A stretch of DNA of 64,000 nucleotides from Vitis vinifera (Eukaryota; Streptophyta; Magnoliopsida; Vitales; Vitaceae), in contig NC_081822.1 of the NCBI RefSeq assembly GCF_030704535.1, positions 7,482,501-7,546,500 of the forward strand. The letters run 5' to 3'. Made by a program: the position numbers and the translations under genes. Under the pieces are notes generated by a model that saw only the letters and a list, made by a program, of their open reading frames with translations, was not told the origin of the DNA and made no database searches. Positions 34,341-45,863 of this stretch are shown here, piece by piece. Every line of letters starts with the position of its first letter. The first letter of the stretch is position 1.

Positions 34341-36685
34341 ATGTCGAACCTCACAACCGACGCTGTGACTTCAGTTTCATTTTCGGATTTCCCTGAAGAT
34401 GTCCAGCTCTGTATCCTCTCCTTCTTGACTCCCTCCGAGATCGCCACCTTCGCTTGCACATCAAAACGCTTCCTTTCACTCTGTACCTGCGACAGCAAGC
34501 TCTGGTTCACTCTTTGCGACAGGAGATGGGGGTCCAAGACCCAGATCAAGAAATGGGGATCCGGTAAAATCACCTACAGACTCCTCTACAGGACCCTGAT
34601 CGAGTGGGAAAATCTGATTGGTTTCTGGCGTCGAAGCGGTCAGGTAACCCTCGGCGTCGCATCTCCACCCTTGATTTTCTTTGAATGGTGTCCATCGTTT
34701 ATTATTGGGTCTAGGGTTTCTCCTTCTAGACTTGGTACTTATCACGTGATAAAGGCTCCATTCTTATGTATGAGTATCACCCCAGAGGGCGAGACTATGA
34801 ATTTTCTCGACCCCGATGGGAAAATCGAATCGTCGGAAGATTTCGTGAACGCGGTGCAAGCAGGGTTTCTAGAGAACGATTTGATTCCAGTTCATGTCAG
34901 TTTCATGGGGAAAAACCATGTTGTTGTAGAGGAAAACTTGAGCTTTACTTCTTTGAATTCTCAAGAACCAAAAAATACTGGGTTTCGGAGGAGTTCGAGT
35001 TCCGGTAACGTGAGAGCAGAGGATATTGGGGTTGTGGAGGACATGATTGGCGCGGAGAGCGGGTCGCCAGGGAGTTTGCCGGACAGATTCATGTCGGAAA
35101 TTTATCAATACTTTGCGAACAGAACGAGCCCGGGTGGGGAGAGGGCGTCGAGGAGGCAGAGGAAGAGAGAGAAGGCAAGGCAGGGTAGGAGGAAGTGGAT
35201 GCCTGAGCATTTTGTTAAAATTGTTAACTGTTCCCCCACACCATCAAGGCCTTTACAGGGACTATGGAAGGTGTCGTTACTCTTCCCTTTATCTCCTTTG
35301 GTTGGTTGAAAGTGTATGTTTGCCTTTTGCAATGTACTTGTATCTTGTATCTATTAGTACTCATTCAACTTATTTTTACTAAATTGTGGAGAAATTTGAG
35401 GTATAGAAAACGCATTTTGTTTATCTGACAGTAGTTTTGTCCAAGCAAGTTCCGTGGAAAACAATTGCCTTTAGAGGGCTAAAGAGAAATCATAATCAAC
35501 CAACCACAAAGGATTCAGCATAGTAGTTGATGATTTATGCTGGTCCAACTGCTCTTATGGTTCATGTTAAGAACTGGCTTGATTAAGATTTTGACAGTAG
35601 AATTCAATCACAAACCGTTCCTTGTTATTTTCCCTTTCTCCAGTGGGAACCGGTTTATGTATGTACTCTAATCTCCATGTATGTAGTTGCTCTCAAGAGG
35701 GTGGTTTTAGCTTTTATCTCGGTTTTTACTTTTTAACAATAATGGAAAAACCATTATGTTTTCCATTGACTTATCAGTCTCTGTTAGTCGATTTGTCCCG
35801 TGCATCTGTTGAAGCTTCTGATAGACTGATCTATGTTTTTCCTATTGCATTAGGCTAAGATTGATTAATTCCTAAGTTGTACTTTGTTAGTCAATCGAGA
35901 AATTGCCATGTGAAATTTGTTTGTAGGATGAGTTTGCATGCTCCCTTATGAAGACTATGCTTTAGAAGCATGAAGCATGGGGGGCATCGTGCTGTTAGAT
36001 AGCATCACATAAAAAGATCATGTTTTTAACTTTAGAAACCCAAACATATTCAACCAGCTAAAGTATTGAATGTATCTCATGTTAACATACTGAATGTATT
36101 CCCTTTGTTCATCCTTATATCTTAGTATGGTTGTTGGAAGATGATGGATGCATGTGGACTCCTCATTACAGCTCATATGACACGCCCTCCTACTTCCCAC
36201 TGCAGGGTATATCTGATGATAAGAACTTGTACTTTTTTCTTGTGGCATATGATGACATTGGAGGCATTGCCTGTCGAACAATTGGGGACTCATCTAAACC
36301 TTTGTCTGGTTACTCCCCTGTATTTTGGACTTCAAAAACTACATTTTTAGAGGCTCCATTTTCTCCTGAAGAAGAATATTTATATGATAGTCGCATACAT
36401 CTTCGGCCACTTGCAACAGCAGATCACATTCATGAGCATCATCCCTTGACAGAAAATGAAGTGGTTTCACACATACTTTGCATAAATTCAAGTTATGATC
36501 TGGTAATTCCAGACTTGGCTGGAACTTCTGCAAATCCACGGGATGTGGAAGGAAGGATTTGGCTGTATGAGAGTGGGACATTTGGGTTTGGGTTTCTCAG
36601 GAACCATTTCATTGTAGACCTGAAACATATTGCACAACATGGCTGTCTTCTTGAGGCAATGGAACTTTGTAGTGATTTGTGCTAG
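34341..36685 (+). CDS. F-box protein (At3g12350-like)
   Basis: Exons 34341-35270 and 36206-36685 join in phase 0 to 469 aa. The F-box lies at about residues 13-55 (FSDFPEDVQLCILSFL, then IATFACTSKRFLSL, then LWFTLCDRRWG) and would bind SKP1 in an SCF ubiquitin ligase. The remainder resembles the Arabidopsis F-box protein At3g12350: a β-rich region with TYHVIKAPFLCMSITPEG, a basic segment RRQRKREKARQGRRKW at about residues 268-285, and in exon 2 FFLVAYDDIGGIACR, GYSPVFWTSKTTFLEAPFS and a terminal GTFGFGFLRNHFIVDLKHIA. No LRR or Kelch repeats are present. Start: first ATG in the frame (the frame upstream has only GTG). The 935-bp intron has GTGTCG and CTGCAG ends. Substrate unknown. Confidence 0.85.
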
Positions 36686-38173
36686 TTTAAGGCCATCTGT
36701 ATACAAAACAGTCATGTAGCTGGATGCCATTTGTGTACTTTGGCACTTTGTAACAATAATGATATCAATTCTTTTGATAGCATCCCGTCATATTGATTTT
36801 CTATTTAGTGTTGAGTTCATTTTATGGAATTTCAAGTTCAATTTTTATGTAGCTGTTTAGGTTACATAATGTTCCTCTCGTTGAAAGCCAAAGTTCCATT
36901 GGTTGATGATGTGTTTCAACATTCAACATCCATTCAGTTCTTTCCTCTTCTTTTATAGAATTTATTGGAAATTTTGCTATTTTCTCAGTAACAAGCATAT
37001 GCCTCCATAATGTGCAACCCACATTCACAATTGTTGCAAGTGGAGGCCTGGGGTTGTCTGCACAAGCAATTACTTACATTCACGTTTAAATGAGGCTGGT
37101 AGATTCCCTCCTCCCCTTTCCCCCTTGCTGCAGAACCTGGCTGTTTCAACTTGAAATATGGATCAGAGCATGTTGTTGTGGCCCACAATGGTTATTAAAA
37201 AATATTGCTTGACCAACATTTAAGCTATGTTATGTTGGTAAAAGAATGGTTTGTTGATAGTAAACATTTAAGCTATGAAGAGAGAAACGACCATATTTTT
37301 ATAAAGTGTTGTTCATAATCTTATGAATTGATTAATTAAAAATTCATTCCAGTACTCGGGTATCAAACAATCTACAAATACTTGCATGAAATTTAAGTTT
37401 TAGTGGTTATGCTGAAGTTCTTAGAAGAGATGATTACTCCTCCATTGTTTAAAGTTTCATCCGGAAAGCAAGTAAATGGGGGAATGGGAAGCTGAGTTTC
37501 ATCAGTATGGGAGGTTTTCCCTCAATATTCAGCTCGCTGTCTTCAACAAATTAGTAATGGGGGTGTACTGTGAACCGGGTAATGAAGTGCTTGCAAATCC
37601 AATTCTTGAACTAGGATGATCTCGGATCTGGTGTAAGTTAAAAGAGAAGAAAGCTTCACCATGTGAATCCAGGGGCTGGCCAACTCTGGTTGGTGTTCGA
37701 AAGGTATATGGATGCCTAGGATTAGCCGGTTCCTGCTAGATATTTAATTTTATCCATTCCATTCTTTGGGTTTATAAACCCCAGAATGTGGAAAAGATCT
37801 GGACAAAAAAAGGGCAAATGTACGTCTCTCTGACCTGTAGTTGTTAGGAGACAACAATGGGGATCCTCAACCTTTATTCAAAACCAACACAAGTGCAATA
37901 AGAATTCTCAAATTACAGTTAACATCACCATATTACACTGAAAATCAAATAGGTCTCGGCATCTCATTGAGCATCCACAATCTCACGTCACAACAGAACC
38001 CAAAATAACAAACAAGTCCCACACACTTCAACTGGAAACATTAAGAATTCCATGTTTTGTAAGATTAAAACCATTCTCTGGACTGCAGGGAAAGAGTGAA
38101 CAACAGTAAGGGACTGCAGCAACATGGAGGCAAGGAGGAGAAAAAGAAAAATTCCCTTCATCTGTTCATCACA
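36686..38173. other. Convergent intergenic region between F-box and WLIM1 genes
   Basis: Contains the 3' ends of two genes transcribed toward each other. No additional gene, RNA or transposon end recognised. Confidence 0.55.
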
Positions 38174-39660
38174 TTATGATTCAGCAGCAACTTCTCTGCC
38201 ATTCACTTTCTCATTAGCTGTGTCCTTCTCATGGTCACCCTCAAGCTGGCTCAAGTTTCCCTTTTCCTTGATCAGTTGGGTGTGGTGGTGTTTGCAGTAG
38301 AGCCGCCCCTCATGTGCGATGTAGTTGGATGGGCTGATCGTACACCCGCCATGGGTGCATTTGAAACAGCTCTTGTGATATGCAGTTCCATTCACGGTGA
38401 CCTTAAAAAAATATACCACTTTGTTACTCTTCTGAAAGAGCCTGTGATTTACTTAACAATTGTGTGTATTTACATCAACTATATAGCAAAGATGTTGATG
38501 GCGCATACCTTCTCAGTCGGATAGACAGTATTCTTACAGCCCACGCATTTATCTCTGGTTCCCGCAAACATGCTAGACACTTTATTTGCTATGGGTTTCT
38601 GCTCAAAGCAGGTTATAGTAAGATGTATGGCATATAACGTACAAGCAAGTGTCCTAATTTCAAGGGAATTACCTCACTATCAATTGGTTTCTCTGGTTTC
38701 ACAATTTTTGGTGTCCCTGAAAAAAAATTGAAAAGGAAAAATCATGAGCAGAGAGAAGAAATTTTGCATCAGAGCGAATTAGCTCTCATTTAGTTGTTAC
38801 CTTCAAAGCTTTTGTCTAGACTGCCAGTCCTCTTGAAGAGTTGATCAAAGTGTGGCCTGCAATAAAGTACTCCCTCAAAGGAATTGTAGTTTCCAAGCTG
38901 CAAATAGACGGATCTGTCAGTATACTTACATGTGAAGAGTACAAGCTGTGTTGATTCTTTCCATAGTTTTTCATTCAAGATATATCGCATAAAGCCAAAA
39001 AGATGTTGAATCCAGGGGGGGTAAAAAGATGTTGCTTCAAGCCAAGAGAATGAACTAAAAAACAAAGATGATCATTCCTAACTAATGGGTCTACTGCTGC
39101 TGGATTCATGAGCTGGGACTTTTCCAGCTGAAAATTTTCCACCAGTACTTGCGATATGATCTGTGGATCTGAAGAGTTGTGTTCATCAGGTAATCGGAAC
39201 AATACAAGAGTTTCGGACTTCTGAGTTGATGAAGTTAAGCAATAAATTACAAGCCTAGAACGCCATAGATCGGAACGGTTATGATTTCTATATGAAAGAA
39301 AGCAACAAATAGCTCCCAAAAATGGAAGAAAACAATTGGCAGGGAAAAACCCAGATAGGAAAGACATCAGAAAAGAAAAAGGTTGCTAGCAGCCTAGCAT
39401 ACAGTCTAAGCTCTCATCCTGCCGAAATTCCAATACCCCGTGATAAAGAACATGTAGTAAAACGAGGAAATCCCAGAGGGAGAATGAAACAAATGAACAT
39501 AGCAATATAGCATGATGGGGTGTACCTTGAGGGTCCCTTTGCAGTGATGGCATCTGAAGCAGGCCTTGTGGTAGACTCGGTTGTCTGCAGTTAACTTATC
39601 CACCAGATACACAGTCTTATCGCAGGCCATGCATTTCTGGGTTGTTCCTGCGAACGCCAT
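38174..39660 (-). CDS. WLIM1: Two-LIM-domain actin-bundling protein, WLIM1 type
   Basis: Five exons on the minus strand (39660-39526, 38897-38801, 38716-38673, 38598-38509 and 38401-38174) give 197 aa. LIM1 spans about residues 10-62 (KCMACDKTVYLVDKL, YHKACFRCHHC, LYCRPHFDQLFKRTGSL) and LIM2 about 109-161 (KCVGCKNTVYPTEKV, YHKSCFKCTHGGC, LYCKHHHTQLIKEKGN); all zinc-binding Cys and His positions look present. An inter-LIM spacer (TPKIVKPEKPIDSE) and a short Lys/Glu-rich tail match the plant WLIM1 group, which bundles actin filaments and also appears in nuclei. The ATG at 39660 gives the family start MAFAGTTQKCMAC; no in-frame ATG lies just upstream. The last acceptor is the weak TTTTTTTAAG. 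Confidence 0.93.
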
Positions 39661-39663
39661 GCC

Positions 39664-41334
39664 TTCCAATTCTCTCTCTCAATGAAGCTCTTGCTCTCTT
39701 TGCTCTCTCTCTCTATCCCTAACTTCACAACAAATGGCAAGGAGAAAACAAGAGGAAGATGAGATAAGGGGAGAAATGGAGATAGAGAAATGTGGGTTGC
39801 GGGGGATTGCGGAGACCAAAAGCAGAGTCGGAGATAATTAAAGCAGTGGCATTTCACAATCATTTTGTCCCACTTTGAAGCACCTAACTACCATTGTCTC
39901 CATTAATTAATCTTTCTCCCTCGCTTCTTAACCGTTTAAGACGATTTAAAATAATAGAAATCTAAAATTTCCCATTAATTTAAACACAACTTTTTGTTGA
40001 TCCCTTCAAAAAAGAAAAAAGAGAAGAAATTTTCAGATATTAATTGCTTGAATGTGAAGGCTTAATCATATCATGCAAACCCACCTCCACACGTGATTAA
40101 GATCCTAATTAGCGACTTTGTTAAATTAAAGAGTGCTTGCTTAGAATTTTGAATAGCTGGCCTGCTTTGTCCACTACTTAAGATCCAATGTCCATAAACA
40201 TCTACCCTGTCATATTATTAGTTGTGGCCCTGTGGGCACTGTGCTTAATCTTTAGTGACAGAGAATAGAGATATGGGGACCATAAATAGCACACTCTTAA
40301 AGATCAATTCATGACTTCCCAATACAAAATATCTCCCCCCACATGGGTCTAATCACCTCTGCTGTGAAGGTGATGTTCATCAATTACTTTCTCCTACTCC
40401 CCCACCCACATGCCTCCCATCACAATTCTCACATTTATCACAGCTTCCACCTTCACTCACTAAATTTAGGTTACTATATGGCCAAATTTAGGGTACACTG
40501 AATGTCACATGATGATGATAAATCCCACATTTCTTTTTCATTAGTAAGCTTTTTATTAAATATAATTTTGTGTAACATTTCTAAAAAGGGTTTTTTTATC
40601 CCCTAAAATTAAAAGGTAGTGCTGCCAAAATTGTTTTGGATGGTTTTTTTATGGTCTTTGTGTGAACTGTCCAATCGACCACTTTTAATGGCCATGGGAT
40701 CTGACAAATAATTTCCCAAATAAACTTTTAGAGTGGGGATGGGTAGAATCATAGAAACGTTATAAAAAAAAATCAAGAAAAAGTAAATGCTAAAGAAATA
40801 ATAGAACAGTGAGTAGGAAACAATCTGGATTTCTGAAAAGAAGATGGACTTTTCCTTTTCAAAGGGCGAGACCCCATGGCTTTCAAATGCCAGCACTTCA
40901 CCATCGCACACACAGCTGGCCCTCTTTCCACCTCAAAATAATTCTCCCTCTTTTATTTTATTTTCTTCATTCATAAGCATGTATAAGTAGAACATTTGGG
41001 GTATGAATAAGGTAGACCCAACAAGGATCCATTATACCCACAGTCCCATCAAGAGCTGCTCCCACACTTCCTTCAGGGGCCATGTCTGCAATGGTTCGAA
41101 TAGCTTAATCACTTTATTTATTTATAGATAAAGAAAATTAGAAAATTAAATGAAGGTTTGTAAGTTAAGAGAGGCGTATATGGGTAGCTTCATAGAGGGG
41201 AAAGGATGAAAGAAGGAACAAGGAGTGGAATCGAAAGCAGAACTTGAAATGATGGGGGTTGTTTATGTGGGGGCTTCCCGTCACACCCATGAATCATGAA
41301 AGCCTTAGCTGACAGCTCTCTTTCACCAATGGAT
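39664..41334. other. Intergenic region upstream of WLIM1
   Basis: The WLIM1 leader is CT/GA-rich just upstream of its ATG (about 39670-39720). The rest is AT-rich with no recognised gene; small frames on the minus strand near 40609-40911 show no family resemblance. Confidence 0.5.
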
Positions 41335-41381
41335 GTCCCACATCGGAACTCCATCGTGCCTGAATTGGGCTGCGGTATAAT
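41335..41381 (+). promoter_or_regulatory. USE-like plus TATA-like pair (snRNA-type promoter look)
   Basis: GTCCCACATCG at 41335-41345 matches exactly the upstream sequence element of plant U-snRNA promoters. A TATA-like TATAAT lies at 41376-41381, 30 bp downstream. That spacing falls between the classical Pol III and Pol II arrangements. No snRNA or snoRNA sequence is recognisable in the ~100 bp before the tRNA gene, so this may be a relic or chance. The same word is also common in plant repeats. Confidence 0.3.
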
Positions 41382-41486
41382 GGACCCTCTAATACTAGCA
41401 ATATGGCCCAAATCCATTAAAAGTAGATGTTTGGTAAAATCCAGCTACTTTGTATTTTAGCCTACTAGTATAGGGTTTTGTCAACC

Positions 41487-41558
41487 GGGCATTTGGTCTA
41501 GTGGTATGATTCTCGCTTTGGGTGCGAGAGGTCCCGAGTTCGATTCTCGGAATGCCCC
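41487..41558 (+). tRNA. tRNA-Pro (anticodon UGG)
   Basis: 72-nt cloverleaf: acceptor stem GGGCATT pairs with AATGCCC, followed by discriminator C; D arm GGTCTAGTGGTATGAT; anticodon stem TCTCGC/GCGAGA with 7-nt loop TTTGGGT, giving anticodon TGG; T arm with GTTCGATTC (B box). No intron and no encoded CCA, as expected for a nuclear plant gene. TTTTTATTTT shortly after the 3' end can serve as the Pol III terminator. Confidence 0.97.
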
Positions 41559-41572
41559 AATCTTTTTATTTT
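41559..41572 (+). terminator. Pol III terminator of tRNA-Pro
   Basis: AATCTTTTTATTTTC directly after the tRNA. A run of five T on the coding strand within ten bases of the 3' end is the normal Pol III stop. Confidence 0.7.
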
Positions 41573-41709
41573 CTTTCGCTGGGTTTTGGTTTTACTTCAC
41601 CATAAACCTCAAAAAAGCCCTCTTATGAGCTTCTGCAAATTTCATTTGTGTTATTGGTACTGAAACTCCGAGGCGGTGGCAGGCAAGGAAACAGAGAGGA
41701 GAAGAGAAG

Positions 41710-44700
41710 ATGGCATATGGGCAAGTGGTGATTGGTCCACCTGGATCAGGCAAGACCACTTACTGCGACGGCATGTCTCAGTTCCTCAAACTCATTGGAA
41801 GGTATTTGTTTTTTCCTCCGTTTGGTTGCTTAGAAAGCACGGGAAAATAAAGAAAAAGGGGCATTAACATTGTTCGAATCTCAAAAACGAAACCTCCATA
41901 AGTCTGAACCTAATTCAACCTTTTTGCTAATTGCAATTATTATTATCATTATTGTTTTTAGTTTGTTTGGAGACAAGAAAGCAATTGAAAGATCTTCCTT
42001 TTATTGAAAAATCTTCTTTTTTATTTCTCTGTGTTCTCATCAAAGAATTGAAGGGTTTCTGTCTTAGTCGGTGGTGTGGCAAATTGTGACATTCAGGGCG
42101 ACGAACTTAAACTGACATTGGATAGCTTCGTTGTGCTTTCCATAGTAATCAATGCTTAGAAAGGGGGAGAGATTATCTTTGCGTATGGAACTAATTGCAG
42201 AATGGGCAGTCATCTCACAGGAGTAAATTATTTGAACCTTCTAATTTCTAGAATCCCCATTTTTTTTTTTTTTCAATAAATTTTCAAAAGCAATGTAAAA
42301 ATGCAATGGGACCAGGTTGATTCGCGACCAAACGTGCCCGCCGCCCTTGCATTTCAGGTTCTTGACACATTGGGTCTTAGTAGTGAAAAAACCTCATTAT
42401 TTAATTTCGACCTTGACATCCCCTGTGACACAGAATGTTGTAAATAAGTGGGTATCAAAAAAATAGGATGGGTACTAGTAGCTTTTGGAGTCTAGGATTA
42501 TATTAGAAGTACAGAGAATAAATTTGAGAGTTGAGAAGATTTAGAGGGGTTCAATGTTAATTATTGGCAGCATCTAGGAGTAAGTTTTTGAAACTATAGA
42601 GATGAAGCTTCTAAAGATGATGGTGAGATGGGAAGATGTTGAATAGGAAACAAAAGAAGTTTTGTTTCTTTTCTCTTTCGGGAAAATATGCCTCTGCCGA
42701 TATACAGGAAAATCTTTTGGGAATTGAGATGCAGGTAAACAGTTTTCTCGTGGTGTCTATATAAGTAAGTATTTGGGAACTGAGTTAAAAGCTTGTGGAT
42801 GTTGATATTTGTTTTACAAAATTAAATTGCTTTTGGATAGTGGTAAGAAAGTCTTTTGGTGTGTCTTTTGATAGAAATGACAATTCCTGTGAATTAGTCT
42901 GATTTTTTTAACAATTTTATTATTGGCATGCAGGAAGGTGGCTGTAATAAATTTGGATCCTGCCAATGATGCATTGCCGTATCCACTTTGTTAAATGTCT
43001 TAAAGTGATCTTATTTACTTGTACTAGAATGTGGTCAATAGAAAGTTGTCCTTAATGTGAGATATAGGTATGAGTGTGCAGTGAATATTGAGGACCTCAT
43101 AAAACTAAGTGATGTAATGGCGGAGCATTCTCTTGGCCCCAATGGAGGTGAGTTTGTTTATTGTTATTTCTTTCAGAAATTGTTTTCTTCTTCTTTCTTT
43201 TTTTTTGTTTTTGGCTTTTTTTTTATTATTTTTTTATCAATCAAGATGGACAAAAGGATTCTGAAATACCTATCAGGTATACTGCAATAACAGTCTACCT
43301 TTGCAATGTCACCCAGGCAAAGGACTACCAGTTCATGTAATTTTGATTTTTGACAGATAAAATTGTGCTGCCTACCAGATAGTTTACAAACATCTGATCC
43401 AATTTTCTTTTTTTGTTCTTTTTTCTTTTTAATTTCCTTTATCCTTTTTAAGATCTCATAAAGTGGGATTAACCAAATGCTGGCTTTTGGTGTGTGCTTT
43501 TGGCTGACTGCATATTTGACTTAACCTATGCAGTCAAGTGACCTGCAATGGAATACATCCATAACATGTACATGATATGTATTGGCTTCAAGTGCCCTGC
43601 AGTTACTATATGATATGTGACATATTCTGTTGTGTCCAACTAGGTCTTGTGTATTGTATGGATTATCTGGAGAAGAATATTGACTGGTTGCAATCCAAAT
43701 TGGAACCCCTTGTTAAAGGTTTGTATATTTGGCCTTAGCTTATCCAACATCTGTTAGCTCTATAGTTAATCACTCTGTAAATTATTGTCTATGCTTTCTA
43801 TAACGGTGGATCATATGATGTAGAGCATATGATTTTTGGATTCTTGGAATAACCTATAGCATTTTGACAATCATAGACCTGAAGCGTTGAGTTGCTCCTA
43901 TTATGTTTCTTTCAGTTTGAGAAAAAGCCTCTTACAGTTTCCAGCTTCTCAAAGGAAATTGCATATTTTTGTTGATGCATGTTGAAGAAGTTTAATTCAA
44001 GTGGTTTTTTTATTTTTTATTTTATATATTCAAGAACCGCTGAAGTTTTGATCTAGGATAAATCTTAGATTATGCAAATGGAAAGTTCTGGTAATATAGG
44101 ACAGCAGAAGCAATTCTTTTGGGGGTGGAGACAGGAACATGAGAACAAAGAAATTTAAATGAGAAGAGAAAGAGAATAGGTGAGAAAATAATAGGAATTA
44201 ATTGTGAAAAGGAAAGAAGATGAATGAGAAAAGAACAAATATCGGATGTGAAAATATAAAAAGAAATAAAGAGAAGCAATGATTGAAAATAATAGGAATT
44301 ATATGCGAAAAAGAAAGAAGATGGATGAGAAAAGAACAAATATCAGATTTGAAAATATAAAAAGAAAGGATATAAAGAGAAGCAATGATTTTCTAAATAA
44401 TTTGGAATAACAGTAACAATAATCTATTATTCTTAGCATGAAGCAATGATGCACCTTACTTTGCATCTTGATGGAATGTAATTGACACATGTGATGATGA
44501 CTATATTGGCTTCAGTAACTACATTTTTTGGTTGATGATGTGTATACTTGACATCAATTGAGAAGGCTTGCTTAGCATGAAGCAATGATACACCTTACTT
44601 TGCATCTTGATGGAATGCAATTGGCATATGTGAAGTGAGGGAAAACACCTATTATTTGGGTCTTAACCATCATTTTATTGTGAAGGAATCAGATGTTTTT

Positions 44701-45827
44701 GGTCATGTTATCTGTTTTCTACATGATTGTTATAATTTGCCAAAAAAAAAAAAAAAGGGATTGTTTGGTTCTAAAATTTTTAAATATATGCATCTCAACC
44801 TTTATTGGTCCCTACATTTTTTCTTGTTCTGCCAACCACACTTTTCTTTTTATTTGATTTAGTTTGCTAAGGCTTGGATAAATTATGTTTATCTGATATC
44901 TGTAGCAACTTCACAGATCACTATCTTCTCTTTGATTTTCCTGGTCAAGTGGAACTCTTTTTCCTCCATTCCAATGCCAAGAAAGTTATCATGAAACTCA
45001 TAAAAAAGTTGGACCTCAGGGTAAGTTTACATGTTATGCAATGTATGTTATTTTTATATTATCAACTTGGCCCTGAACATGTGAGATGCCTTAAATTTAT
45101 AATTTTGATGTTATAATTATTAGAATCTCAGTGAGCTCATTTTATGCAGTTGACTGCAGTGCACTTAGTCGATGCCCATCTTTGCAGTGATCCTGGGAAG
45201 TATGTGAGTGCATTGCTTCTCTCACTATCAACCATGCTACATTTGGAGCTTCCACACATTAATGTCTTGTCTAAGATTGATCTAATAGAGAGCTATGGAA
45301 AGCTAGGTGTGGCCTAGACCTTGCATCCTTAGATATTAAATGCAAAATGATTTACTTCTAATACCACAACTTTCTGATCATCACTTTTAAATTTGTTGCA
45401 GCCTTTAATCTTGACTTCTACACGGATGTGCAAGATTTATCCTTTTTACATTATCATCTTGATCAAGATCCTCGTTCATCAAAGTACAGGTGTGATCTAA
45501 GTTATTTTCCAATGCAATATCATATGGATTAGCCTTTGTTCTGCTTATATTTGAAATTGAATGATTTACCTATCAAAAAAAAAAAAAAAATTCAAATTGA
45601 ATTACATCTGACTGTTGCTAAACATGTCTGTTGTTTTTGTCCTTATACTCAACAATTCTACCTATTTATGAGTTAGTTGGACCTTCTCTGCCATCATTTG
45701 CAATGTTGGTGTATAATAATCATTGTTGATGATAGCCTACAACAGTTAAGATTATGCCTGAGGCATAAACACTGACACAAAGGGGTCTGTGTTGATCAGG
45801 TCACTTTGCTTAATGTTTTCTTTTCTT

Positions 45828-45863
<36 letters not shown>

